Shown: one piece after another, positions 1 through 8,031 of the stretch | How the letters are laid out: each line of letters starts with the position of its first letter | How positions within the stretch are numbered: the first letter of the stretch is position 1 | The notes under the pieces: generated by a model | Told to the model about the DNA's origin: nothing | The model's database searches: none | Seen by the model: the letters and a program-made list of their open reading frames with translations, nothing else | Position numbers and translations under genes: made by a program | Origin: JBCBJX01 sp964342855 | GTDB lineage: Bacteria > Pseudomonadota > Alphaproteobacteria > Caulobacterales > Parvularculaceae | Length of the DNA stretch: 64,000 bases | Reading direction: 5' to 3' | NCBI GenBank assembly: GCA_964342855.1 | Contig: CAYFIB010000013.1 | Coordinates: forward strand, 1-64,000

Positions 1-18
1 TCGGGAACAACGCCGTGG

Positions 19-162
19 TTACATAAAGGGTGGCTGCGCCATCGGGGTCTCGTCAGGGGGAGGCTCACTTTCGATGCGAGTAAACGACTTTCCGCGTTCG
101 CACTTCACACCGGTCACCCTGAATGCATCACCTAAAGGTGAGAGTGCATTCGAAATGTTACG
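19..162 (-). other. Possible 3' remnant of a coding frame at the element edge
   Basis: A minus-strand frame stays open for 47 codons between an in-frame TAA at 163-165 and the stop at 19-21. Its translation reads like a protein tail: GDAFRVTGVKCERGKSF, then a proline-rich end. No convincing start codon is present, so if it is real it is a fragment. I do not recognise the family. The rest of the stretch, 166-414, is visibly more AT-rich than the window and holds no gene. It contains one perfect 8-bp inverted repeat (347-354 with 371-378) just beyond the integrase stop and without a T-run. The composition fits decayed mobile DNA lying beyond the integrase. Confidence 0.2.
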
Positions 163-414
163 TTAACAAGACAACTGGGCGGGAAGTTTTCCACATCGCA
201 TCCTGATGAGGACCGAGCATCCGTGAGCAGATTAAATCTACAATTTTCGATGCATTCAAGTTATTCAGCATCTTGATGATATCATTATATCCTGAAGTTT
301 TGTTGGTTAATGTCTGTACGGCGCGAGTTCGGTTAAGCATTGACGCGCCGCCGAGCACCTCAGGGCCCAATCGGCGGCTTACAGTCTCTTGGCTCTGGGG
401 CGGCGTCACTCGCC

Positions 415-1578
415 TTACGGAGCGTCCAGGAATTTGACCCACGCCGTCATCAGCTCCCGGCGCTCCGACAGCAATGACGTTCGTCGGTAGGCCGCTTCCG
501 TCCTGCTCGACACAGCGTGCGCCAGGGCCGCTTCCTTCACCGCGTAACTGAAATCCGTCGTCTCCTCCGCCCAATCTCGAAACGACGACCGGAAGCCGTG
601 GGGCGTTCCGTGTACGCCAAGGCGGCGCATGGCCTTGGAGAAAACCATATTCGACCACGGGCGGTCCCGCCTGCCCCCGGGGAAAACCAAACCGACCCCG
701 CCGGATAACGGACGTACCGATGCAAGGAGTTCGAGCTGCGCGTCGACCAACGGCTCCTCGTGCGCAGCGCCCATCTTCATGCGTTCGCCCGGCACGACCC
801 AGAGCGCGCGATCCAGCGATATCTCCTCCCACCGCGCGCCGAGAACTTCGCTGGTTCGTTTGGCGGTCAGGATCAGAAACGCAAATGCGGAGAGACTCGA
901 CTGATCCATGCCGGACGAGCGCAGTCGCGAAAGGAACGCGGGAACCTCTCTGTACGGCATGGAGGCGTGGTGCTTTACCGGGCTTCGACGCGCCGCGAGC
1001 CCTTTTGTCGCGTCGTCGGCCGGGTTGGGTCCGGGATGAAGACCGTCCGCGATCGCGGCGCCCATGATCCTCGCGACACGCTGCTTTACGCGACGCGCCG
1101 TCTCCTGCTTCGTCGTCCAGATCGGTTCAAGCATCCGCTTCACCGCAGGCGCATCGATCTGATCGATCCGCAACGCCCCGATCTCAGGGAATGCGTGGGT
1201 TTCCAGCATTCTCAGCCACTGTTTTCGATGCTTGACGGTCTTGAACTCAGAGCCGATCGCCTCATGAAAATCCACTGAGAACGCCCTGAAAGTAGGTTTG
1301 TCCCGTCCGGCGTTTCGTTCGGAGACAGGGTCTCGCCCATCGCGGACGACCGCACGGATTTCGTCCCGACGCCGGCGGGCTTCGGCGAGAGACACCTCTC
1401 TGGCGGAGCCAAGCCCGAGATCGCGCCGCCGACCATTTATGGTGATCCGGAGGATCCATCGCCGTCCGCCAGACGCATCGATGACGAGCATCAAGCCGAG
1501 CCCGTCGGTATGCCTCCCCGGCTTCTCAAGGGTCGCGACCGCGCGCGCCGTCAGCTGATTGACCTTGATGTTTCCCAC
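415..1578 (-). CDS. Tyrosine recombinase, P4/CP4-57-type integrase
   Basis: This is a site-specific recombinase that would integrate and excise a genomic island. Counting from a GTG at 1578 the protein is 387 residues, close to the usual length. An N-terminal DUF4102-like arm-binding domain (LTARAVATLEKPGRHTDGLG, about residues 9-28) is followed by a central SAM-like domain and a C-terminal catalytic domain. The catalytic set is visible: R241 in AKRTSEVLGARW, H327 and R330 in HGFRSSFRDW, H354 in ALAHAV and the nucleophile Y364 in EAAYRR, so the enzyme looks intact. The frame remains open upstream to 1662 but that extension has no family character, and the GTG gives the usual start just before KVNQLTARAV. 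The gene reads leftwards, so the rest of any island should lie left of the window and the attachment site to its right. Confidence 0.9.
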   Translation of the reverse strand: MGNIKVNQLTARAVATLEKPGRHTDGLGLMLVIDASGGRRWILRITINGRRRDLGLGSAREVSLAEARRRRDEIRAVVRDGRDPVSERNAGRDKPTFRAFSVDFHEAIGSEFKTVKHRKQWLRMLETHAFPEIGALRIDQIDAPAVKRMLEPIWTTKQETARRVKQRVARIMGAAIADGLHPGPNPADDATKGLAARRSPVKHHASMPYREVPAFLSRLRSSGMDQSSLSAFAFLILTAKRTSEVLGARWEEISLDRALWVVPGERMKMGAAHEEPLVDAQLELLASVRPLSGGVGLVFPGGRRDRPWSNMVFSKAMRRLGVHGTPHGFRSSFRDWAEETTDFSYAVKEAALAHAVSSRTEAAYRRTSLLSERRELMTAWVKFLDAP

Positions 1579-1910
1579 GTCGGAAGCCCAACTCTCGACC
1601 CACTTTCCAGCCCACATTAAGCGCCGGATTGCGCCGGATGACAATGGATTTCGACGCAGCAAATTTCGATCTAATTCACTGATAAAACTGCAATTTTCGG
1701 ATCACGCTGGACACCCTCGGATAACGTGGACTGTCCTACTCGGGGAGCCATTTTCCGGGCCGTTTTCACAAAAACTTGCGAATCGCCGAGACATGCGGAC
1801 GCCGCTGCGGCTCTACTTTTCGCAGTCAGCACGCCTCCGCAACGCCCTCTCCCGACATGTGCAGCGCATGCTAGAGTCCGCCGACGCAATTGGCGGTGCG
1901 GATCGCGCGG
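1579..1910. other. Intergenic region between integrase and TPR gene; possible island border
   Basis: I see no gene here. Just upstream of the integrase is a 9-bp direct repeat, GCGCCGGAT, at 1621-1629 and 1631-1639, and further CGGAT words follow at about 1698 and 1719. These could be arm-type integrase sites. No tRNA or tmRNA is recognisable, so the attachment site is not identified. Confidence 0.3.
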
Positions 1911-3500
1911 ATGTCGGACACGCAGGCAGATCAACAGGATGAAACGGTCGCCGCCCCGCCGGCGCCCGCCCGCCCGGCGCACGCGCCGATACGTGAAAAA
2001 ACGACCGCCTTTAAAAACTTCATCACAAGCCGCGCCGGCCGCTGGAGCGCGGCGGGGGTGGCGACGGTGGGCGCCGTCGCGTTCTTCGGCAACCTCGCGA
2101 CGATCCTAGGGCTTTTCAGCCCGCAGACGGCGACGACCTCGCAGGTGGAAAGTCTTCAGACGGAGCTTGCGCTTCAACGCCAGATGATCGCGCAGCTGCT
2201 TGAACAGACGCGCCCCGCGGACGCTGGCGCCGTCTCGCCCGAACGTCAGGCGGAGCGGGCGAACGCCGCGGCCCGCGTCGTCGCCGCCGAACCGGAAGCC
2301 GCCGCCGCCATCGCCGGGGGCGACTTTCGCGCGGGGTTTCTCGCCCTGAAGGCGCGGGCGGACGATCTCTCCATGGAAGCCGCCCTCGCCTGGCGCGATC
2401 TCGGCGCCCTCGCCTACGACCGCGACCCGGCGATCGCGCTTGATTCCTACCGACAGGCGGCGCGGATCGATGCGAGCGATTTCGAAACCTGGATGGCGCT
2501 CGCCGATCTTGAATTCGACCACACGCGCGACGTCTCCGCCGCAAAAGCGGCGGCGGCGAAGGCGCTGGAGGTCGCGGGCGACATCGACGAACGACTTCGA
2601 GCGCTGGAAGAACTTGCAGCGCTCGAATTCGAAGCGGGCGAGCTGTCCACCGCCCGCAAGCGCTACGAGCAGCTGACGTTGATCCTCCGCCCCATGATCG
2701 ACAAGGCGCCGACCGACGCGCGGTTGCTCGCCATCCTCGCCGATGCGCGCGACGGCGTCGGCGACATCGCTCATCAGGCGGGAGACTTTGACGGCGCCGA
2801 GGCGGCCTTTCGCGATGTGCTCGAGATCCGGCGGCGGCTGCAGGGACTGGACCCCGCCGACATCGCGCGGCGGCAGGACGTCTCCAGCGCGCTGGAGAGC
2901 ATCGGCGAGCTCGCTCTCAGCGCCGACGACCTCAAAAAGGCCGAAGCGGCGTTTGCGGAAAGTCTCGCCATCGACCGGCAGATCGCGGCGGCGGACCGGG
3001 AAAGCCTGTCAGCGCGGCGCAATCTCGCGGTATCCTTGGAGATGTACGGGGACATTCTGCTGGATCTCGACGAGACGCAAAGCGCGCTGGAGCACTATCA
3101 GGAGAGCCTGCAGACCTCCCGCTTGCTGCTCGCGAGCCACCCGACCAACGCGCTCTATCGCGAGGATGTCGCCTTCGCGCTCGCTCAGACGGGCACGGCC
3201 TATCTGGCGCTTGACGATCGCGAGGCCGGCGTCGCGTCGTATAAGGAAATGCTGGCGATCATGCGCGGCCTCGCCGAGGAGCAGAAAGACGAGCTGCGCG
3301 CGCAGCTCATTCTCGCCGAGACCCTCGCGCGCACGGCCCTTGTCGCCGACGAAGCGCCGCTCGCCGCGGAGGCTCGGAAGATCCTCGCGACCGCGCGCGC
3401 TGAAGGCCGCCTCGATCCCGAGCACGTCGTCGCCATCACCGATACCGAAGAGGCGCTCGACGAATTTGAGGCCCGTCAGCTTACCGATGGTCGCAGATAA
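1911..3500 (+). CDS. Membrane-anchored tetratricopeptide repeat protein
   Basis: The 529-residue protein has a proline/alanine-rich cytoplasmic N-terminus, one hydrophobic segment at about residues 45-70 (SAAGVATVGAVAFFGNLATI), then a short coiled-coil-like stretch (VESLQTELALQRQMIAQLLE). The rest is helical TPR-type repeats, with units such as ALDSYRQAARIDASDFETWM and AEAAFAESLAIDRQIA. Such proteins usually act as protein-interaction scaffolds; no catalytic domain is visible. I chose the ATG at 1911 (MSDTQADQQ) over an in-frame TTG at 1890, although neither has a strong ribosome site. The gene ends 20 bases inside the convergent gene on the other strand. No specific function can be assigned. 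Confidence 0.8.
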   Translation: MSDTQADQQDETVAAPPAPARPAHAPIREKTTAFKNFITSRAGRWSAAGVATVGAVAFFGNLATILGLFSPQTATTSQVESLQTELALQRQMIAQLLEQTRPADAGAVSPERQAERANAAARVVAAEPEAAAAIAGGDFRAGFLALKARADDLSMEAALAWRDLGALAYDRDPAIALDSYRQAARIDASDFETWMALADLEFDHTRDVSAAKAAAAKALEVAGDIDERLRALEELAALEFEAGELSTARKRYEQLTLILRPMIDKAPTDARLLAILADARDGVGDIAHQAGDFDGAEAAFRDVLEIRRRLQGLDPADIARRQDVSSALESIGELALSADDLKKAEAAFAESLAIDRQIAAADRESLSARRNLAVSLEMYGDILLDLDETQSALEHYQESLQTSRLLLASHPTNALYREDVAFALAQTGTAYLALDDREAGVASYKEMLAIMRGLAEEQKDELRAQLILAETLARTALVADEAPLAAEARKILATARAEGRLDPEHVVAITDTEEALDEFEARQLTDGRR

Positions 3501-4119
3501 GCTGGAACTGCGCGCCGCCTTCAGGCTGGATGACCTCTGTCACGACGCCGAATTCCAGAAGTTCGTCCGTGCTCATCCAATACATGCCGTCGAACGGCGC
3601 TGCTTCCAGCGTGAACCAGTAGAACGCCTCGTTCATGCCGATCGCGCGGAAATAGTCGAGGAACACCTTGTGGCCCTGATGGTCGCGCGGCAGCTCTGAA
3701 GACGCACGCCGGTCATTGTCATCCTGCCAGGCGTGCACGCCGACGCAGGCGCCTTCCTCCACGATGCGGTTCTTCCCAGCAAGGAAGAAATCGACGCCGC
3801 CCGACGCGATGACGCCATCCGCGGGGACATAGGTCGTCAGCTGTTGCTCGAAAACGCGCAAGGACGCCTTGATGTTCTTGTCGTCATCCTCCGACCCCGG
3901 CACGTTGTTCATGACGATGGTCGCAAGGTCCGGGTGCTGTCGGAAGAGCTTCTTCACCGCCCGCGGCGTCGGCGCGCCCAGCTCGCCGCTCATGTAAGCC
4001 GTGTCGCCCACCACCTCGAACGTCGCGTACTGGGTTTTCGCGAACGCCGCCGCGAGCGCCAGCACGACAAGCCCGAAGCCCAGACGACGCGCCGCCTTTT
4101 TCGATTTCATCACGCCCAT
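3481..4119 (-). CDS. Predicted periplasmic ClpP/crotonase-fold protein (COG3904-like)
   Basis: The 212-residue protein begins with a basic, hydrophobic signal or anchor (MGVMKSKKAARRLGFGLVVL). The body has the layout of the ClpP-like periplasmic family: GELGAPTPRAVKKLFRQHP as the first helix region, then DGVIASGGVDFFLAGKNRIV with a Ser-Gly-Gly in the position of the nucleophile elbow, then ACVGVHAWQDD with a conserved-type His. Proteolytic activity is not established for this family, so I name only the fold. The start at 4119 follows a GGGGAG purine stretch; an ATG nine bases further in (4110) is an alternative. It is convergent with the TPR gene and overlaps its last 20 bases. Confidence 0.55.
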   Translation of the reverse strand: MGVMKSKKAARRLGFGLVVLALAAAFAKTQYATFEVVGDTAYMSGELGAPTPRAVKKLFRQHPDLATIVMNNVPGSEDDDKNIKASLRVFEQQLTTYVPADGVIASGGVDFFLAGKNRIVEEGACVGVHAWQDDNDRRASSELPRDHQGHKVFLDYFRAIGMNEAFYWFTLEAAPFDGMYWMSTDELLEFGVVTEVIQPEGGAQFQLICDHR

Positions 4120-4195
4120 ACCCCTCTCCCCTTGTGTTCCGGAGAGTTGAGCCCGGCGCGGGGCCCGCGTCCAATCGAAAGCGCGCCCCAAACGT

Positions 4196-4222
4196 AAAAA
4201 CGGAGCCCGCAGGCTCCGTTTT
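4196..4222 (-). terminator. Rho-independent terminator of the yceI pair
   Basis: Read on the minus strand this is an 11-bp stem (AAAACGGAGCC with GGCTCCGTTTT) around a short loop, followed by a run of five T. It lies 27 bases past the stop of the gene at 4249. Confidence 0.85.
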
Positions 4223-4248
4223 CGGCAATTGCTTCAGTAGGTTGTTGC

Positions 4249-4806
4249 TTAGTCGGCTTTGCGCGCGACCAGCTCCACGATGACGTCGACCTCAAGGCCG
4301 ACCGTGTCGCCGGAGGCCCATTGGCCGGAGCCGACATTGAAGTCCGTACGCGTCAGCGTGGTCTTGCCGACCATATGCGTCGCGCCGTCTTTCTCCGTCA
4401 GCGTGAACGGCAGCACCACCGGCTTGGAAACGCCCTTGAGCGAGAGCGAACCGCTCGCGACGAACTGGCCGTCATCGCCCTTCGCGAAATCGTCCGCAGC
4501 GAAGACCGCCTTCGGGAATTTCTTGGTGTTGAACCAGGCCGAACCCGGCAGCGCGTCGTTGCGGTCGCCGGAACCGGCGTCCGCCGACGTCACGTCGATG
4601 GTCGCGATGACTTTCGAGCCGGCGAGATCGTCCGCGCTGAACGCGATCTCGGCGGTGAACTTTTCAAATTCACCGGTGAACTCGCGCCCGCTCTGGGTGG
4701 CGACGAAGGTCACCGCGCTTTTGTCGTAGTCGACGACGTACTTGTCCGCCGCCATGGCCGGGCTTGCGGCGAGCGCGATCGCCGCGGAGAGAATGAAACG
4801 TTTCAT
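4249..4806 (-). CDS. YceI family periplasmic lipid-binding protein
   Basis: The 185-residue secreted protein has a Sec signal peptide (MKRFILSAAIALAASPAMAA, cleavage expected after AMA) followed by a complete YceI lipocalin-like barrel: YVVDYDKSAVTFVATQ, the ASGSLSLKGVSKPVVLPF strand pair and TLTRTDFNVGSGQW near the end. YceI proteins bind isoprenoid-type lipids in the periplasm; the ligand here is unknown. The frame opens upstream at 4848, but MKRF at 4806 gives the signal peptide and has AAGGGA in front. It lies 63 bases downstream of a second yceI gene, and the pair shares the terminator at 4196-4222, so they probably form one transcript. Confidence 0.9.
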   Translation of the reverse strand: MKRFILSAAIALAASPAMAADKYVVDYDKSAVTFVATQSGREFTGEFEKFTAEIAFSADDLAGSKVIATIDVTSADAGSGDRNDALPGSAWFNTKKFPKAVFAADDFAKGDDGQFVASGSLSLKGVSKPVVLPFTLTEKDGATHMVGKTTLTRTDFNVGSGQWASGDTVGLEVDVIVELVARKAD

Positions 4807-4869
4807 CGTAGGTCCCTTTGGGTTTGATGAGGCGAGCGGGCCCGGCATCGCCCCGCTCGCAAGTCCCCC

Positions 4870-5460
4870 TTACTTCGCTTGCTCGTATTCGGTTTCGATG
4901 GTGATGGACACCTCGTCGCCGACATACGGCACGTACTGGTCTACGCCGAAATCGGACCGTTTGATGGTCGTCGTCGCGCCGAAGCCGAGTTTCGAGCGGC
5001 CATCGCGCGTTTCGCCGAGCTTGCGGAACTTTGCGTCGAGAACCACCGGCTTCGTCTCGCCCTTGATGGTGAGATCGCCGGTGATCTTGGCGGTGTTGTC
5101 GCCGGTGATTTTAATGCCCGTGCTTTCGAAGGTGATGGTCGGGAACGCCGCGGCGTTGAAGAAGTTCTCGCCCTGCAGGTGGCCATCGAAGACCTCGACG
5201 CCGCTGTCGATGTTCGCGACGTCGATGGTTGTCACGACCGTGCTGTTGGCGGGGTCAGCCGGGTCCAGATTGATGCTGGAGTCGAACTTCGTCACGCGCA
5301 GCACCGGGCGGGAATAGCCCTGGTGGTCGTAGGAAAACGCGATGTAGGCGTGGTTGCCATCGATCTCATAGGCGCCGGCCGGCGCCTCGGTGAGCGGATT
5401 GGCGTTGGCGGAGACGATGAGCGCGGCGGCGGAGCCGGCGGCGAGAAGAGTTTTCAGCAT
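4870..5460 (-). CDS. YceI family periplasmic lipid-binding protein (second copy)
   Basis: This 196-residue protein also has a signal peptide (MLKTLLAAGSAAALIVSANA) and the YceI barrel: YEIDGNHAYIAFSYDHQGYS at the start, GDLTIKGETKPVVLDAKF in the middle and KRSDFGVDQYVPYVGDEVSI at the end. This is the more classical YceI sequence of the two; the downstream paralogue differs a lot in sequence, so this is not a recent duplication. It is the first gene of the pair. Confidence 0.92.
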   Translation of the reverse strand: MLKTLLAAGSAAALIVSANANPLTEAPAGAYEIDGNHAYIAFSYDHQGYSRPVLRVTKFDSSINLDPADPANSTVVTTIDVANIDSGVEVFDGHLQGENFFNAAAFPTITFESTGIKITGDNTAKITGDLTIKGETKPVVLDAKFRKLGETRDGRSKLGFGATTTIKRSDFGVDQYVPYVGDEVSITIETEYEQAK

Positions 5461-5526
5461 GAGGGAGCGCCCCTTTTTAATGCGAATTGACGCATCGGAG
5501 GTAAGGCGCCCGCTGCAACCGTCAAT

Positions 5527-6138
5527 TCACGGGGCCGTGCGAAGCGCGCCCCGCAAAAGCCGCAAAGCCGCGGATGAGACGATGCTCGCCACGATGATCG
5601 ACAATAAGGGATCGATCGGCCGCCAGCCGGTCGTCGCGATGGTGATCGCGGCGACGATCGCCGCGACGGACCCGAAGATGTCGCCGAGAACATGCAGCGC
5701 CGCCGCGCGGACATTGGCGTCGCCGTGGCTGTGGGGGTGCAGCAGCTTGAAGGCCACGTAATTGACGATCAGCCCCGCGACGGCGACGGCGAACATCGGC
5801 CCCGCCAGCACCGGCGTCGGCTCGCGCAGGCGCTCGAACGCCTCCCACACCATCCAGCCGCTCAAGGGCAACAGCGTCGAGGCGTTGAAGATCGCCGCCC
5901 AACGCTTCACCCGCCCGTCGCCCGCGCCCAGCCGGTCGATGCGGCTCGCGAGAAGCGCGGCGAGCAGCGCCACCGCGTCGAGCGCCATGTGCGCGGCGTC
6001 GGCGAGGAGCGCGAGAGAGCCGGAATAGAGACCGCCTGCGATCTCCGCCGCCATGAACGCGGCCGTGAGCGCGAACGCCTGCGCGAGGCGACGTTCTGAA
6101 AGGGCGTCCGTCGCCGCTGCGCATGCGTCATGAGCCAT
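5527..6138 (-). CDS. Cation diffusion facilitator (zinc-type), short form
   Basis: This is a proton-coupled exporter of divalent metals. The 203 residues cover the six-helix transmembrane domain only. The two metal-site motifs are present: LLADAAHMALD (D47, H50, D54) in helix 2 and HVLGD (H149, D153) in helix 5, the His/Asp pattern typical of zinc-transporting CzcD/ZitB types. A short His-rich cytoplasmic loop (HPHSHGD) lies between helices 4 and 5. The protein stops at LLRGALRTAP, right after helix 6, so the usual cytoplasmic C-terminal domain of about 80-100 residues is missing. The N-terminal MAHDACAAA may contribute metal ligands. It stands alone between the yceI pair and the divergent M28 peptidase. 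Confidence 0.85.
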   Translation of the reverse strand: MAHDACAAATDALSERRLAQAFALTAAFMAAEIAGGLYSGSLALLADAAHMALDAVALLAALLASRIDRLGAGDGRVKRWAAIFNASTLLPLSGWMVWEAFERLREPTPVLAGPMFAVAVAGLIVNYVAFKLLHPHSHGDANVRAAALHVLGDIFGSVAAIVAAITIATTGWRPIDPLLSIIVASIVSSAALRLLRGALRTAP

Positions 6139-6251
6139 GGCGGAACGCTACTCAACGCCGGGGCCCCGCTTCAACTGAACGCCTCGTCACGTTTGCGGCT
6201 CGCGGGCCGAGCGTGCTTAATCCGCCTCTGTTCGAGACAAAGGATGTGCTC

Positions 6252-7964
6252 ATGTCGCTTCGACTTCTCGCCCGCGCGCCGTTCGCGCTTGCAGCCCTCG
6301 GCCTCGTCGCCTGCGGCGGCGAGGACCCCGCCCCGACCGACGAACCGAAAGGCGTTCCCGCGGAAACAACGACGCCGACGCTGAAGACCGCGCCCGAGCT
6401 TTCCAAGGACGATCTCGGCGCACGCATCGAGATCCTCGCTTCCGACGCCTTCGAAGGCCGCGCGCCCGGCTCGGCCGGCGGCCGCAAAACCGTCGAGTGG
6501 CTGGAAGGCGAGTTCGCCCGCATCGGCCTGAAACCCGCCGGTCGCGACGGAAGCTACCGCCAGCCGGTGCCGCTTCTGTCCGCTCTTTTGAATTCCGACG
6601 CCTCCAGCATGAGCGTCGCGACGCCCGATGGCGAACGCGCGCTCTCCTTCGGTGATGAAGTCGTCTACTGGACCAAGCGCGTTGAGGAGAACATCGCCGT
6701 CGACGCCTCCGATCTCGTGTTCGTCGGCTACGGCGTGGTCGCCCCTGAATATCAGTGGAATGACTATGAGGGGCTGGATGTTACGGGGAAGACGGTCGTC
6801 ATCCTCGTCAACGATCCGGGCTATGAAGTGAAGGAGGACGTCTTCTTCAAGGGCGAATCCATGACCTATTACGGTCGGTGGACATACAAATACGAAGAAG
6901 CCGCCCGCCAGGGCGCCGCCGGCGCCATCATCGTTCACGAAACCGCACCCGCCGCTTACCCGTGGGCGGTCGTTGAGGGCAGCTGGACCGGACCGCAGCT
7001 CGATCTCGAACGTCCGGACGCCGGCGCCTCGCGTACGGCCTTCGAAGGCTGGATCACCGTTGATATCGCCCGCGAACTCTTCGCCGCCGCCGGCATGGAC
7101 TTCGACGCGGAGAAGAAAGCCGCCCTCACCCCGGCTTTCACGCCGGTGCCTCTTGGCGAGCTGAAAGTCTCCGCGGAGCTTTCGACCTCGTTCTCTCGAC
7201 AGATCTCCGCGAATGTCGCGGGCGTCGTCGAAGGCGACGGCGCGGCGGACGAGTACGTCCTTTACATGGCGCACTGGGACCATCTCGGCCGCACGTTCTC
7301 CGGCGACGACACGATCTCCAACGGCGCCGTCGACAATGCGACGGGTACGGCGGCCATCCTCGAAATCGCCGAGGCCTACGCCAATCTCGGCGTGAAGCCG
7401 AAGCGCTCGCTTCTGTTCCTCGCGGTGACGGCCGAAGAATCCGGCCTCCTCGGCTCGGCCTATTACGCCGAAGACCCGCTGGTTCCGTTTGAGAAAACGG
7501 TAGGCGGGATCAATATCGACGCCCTCCTCCCGGTCGGTCCGACCAAGGACCTCATCGTCATCGGCTACGGCGCCTCGGAGCTGGAGGACACGCTCAACAT
7601 CGTCGCGAAGTCGAAAGGCAAGTACCTGCGTCCGGACGCGAGCCCGGAGAATGGGTATTTCTATCGCTCCGACCACATCTCCCTCGCCAAGAAAGGCGTG
7701 CCGATGCTCTACGCCGATACGGGCGTCGACGCGGTCGAAGGCGGGGAAGCCGCGGGCGAGGCGTTCGCTGCGACGTACACGGCCGAGCGCTACCACAAGC
7801 CGGCGGACGAGTACGACGGCGACTGGAACCTCGACGGCATGATCGAGGACGTGGAGATCCTCTACGAAACCGGCCGCCGCATCGCCTTCTCCAGCCAGTG
7901 GCCGAACTGGTACGACGGCAACGAATTCCGCGCCTTGCGCGACGCGCAGCTTGCGGAAGACTGA
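6252..7964 (+). CDS. M28 family metallopeptidase, lipoprotein
   Basis: This 570-residue protein is an exported zinc aminopeptidase-type enzyme. The start at 6252 has AAAGGA seven bases upstream and gives a lipoprotein signal with the box GLVAC (lipidated C21); the longer open frame from 6123 is not needed. A PA-type insert (GYGVVAPEYQWNDYEGLDV) precedes the M28 catalytic core, in which the metal ligands and catalytic acid can be placed: AHWDHLG, SNGAVDNATG, TAEESGLLGS, NIDALLP and YRSDHISLAKKGVP. Family members remove N-terminal residues from peptides; the substrate here is not evident. It is monocistronic and ends at a strong terminator. Confidence 0.93.
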   Translation: MSLRLLARAPFALAALGLVACGGEDPAPTDEPKGVPAETTTPTLKTAPELSKDDLGARIEILASDAFEGRAPGSAGGRKTVEWLEGEFARIGLKPAGRDGSYRQPVPLLSALLNSDASSMSVATPDGERALSFGDEVVYWTKRVEENIAVDASDLVFVGYGVVAPEYQWNDYEGLDVTGKTVVILVNDPGYEVKEDVFFKGESMTYYGRWTYKYEEAARQGAAGAIIVHETAPAAYPWAVVEGSWTGPQLDLERPDAGASRTAFEGWITVDIARELFAAAGMDFDAEKKAALTPAFTPVPLGELKVSAELSTSFSRQISANVAGVVEGDGAADEYVLYMAHWDHLGRTFSGDDTISNGAVDNATGTAAILEIAEAYANLGVKPKRSLLFLAVTAEESGLLGSAYYAEDPLVPFEKTVGGINIDALLPVGPTKDLIVIGYGASELEDTLNIVAKSKGKYLRPDASPENGYFYRSDHISLAKKGVPMLYADTGVDAVEGGEAAGEAFAATYTAERYHKPADEYDGDWNLDGMIEDVEILYETGRRIAFSSQWPNWYDGNEFRALRDAQLAED

Positions 7965-7991
7965 GCGTTCGTGCGCCCTCAACGTAGAAGA

Positions 7992-8020
7992 AGCGCCGCC
8001 CGACCGGGCGGCGCTTTTTT
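7992..8020 (+). terminator. Rho-independent terminator after the M28 peptidase
   Basis: An inverted repeat AGCGCCGCCCG / CGGGCGGCGCT with a very short loop is followed by six T. It lies 27 bases past the peptidase stop and separates it from the convergent gene at 8032. Confidence 0.9.
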
Positions 8021-8031
8021 GTGGGGCGCGA

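Noticed and set aside
347..378. Inverted repeat past the integrase stop as a terminator
   Set aside because: It has a 16-base loop and no T-run on the integrase strand.
158..832. 224-residue minus-strand frame overlapping the integrase
   Set aside because: It lies in another frame of the intact integrase gene for most of its length and has no domain or start signal.
6171..7982. 603-residue minus-strand frame across the M28 peptidase
   Set aside because: It mirrors the peptidase gene codon for codon and has no recognisable motif or ribosome site.
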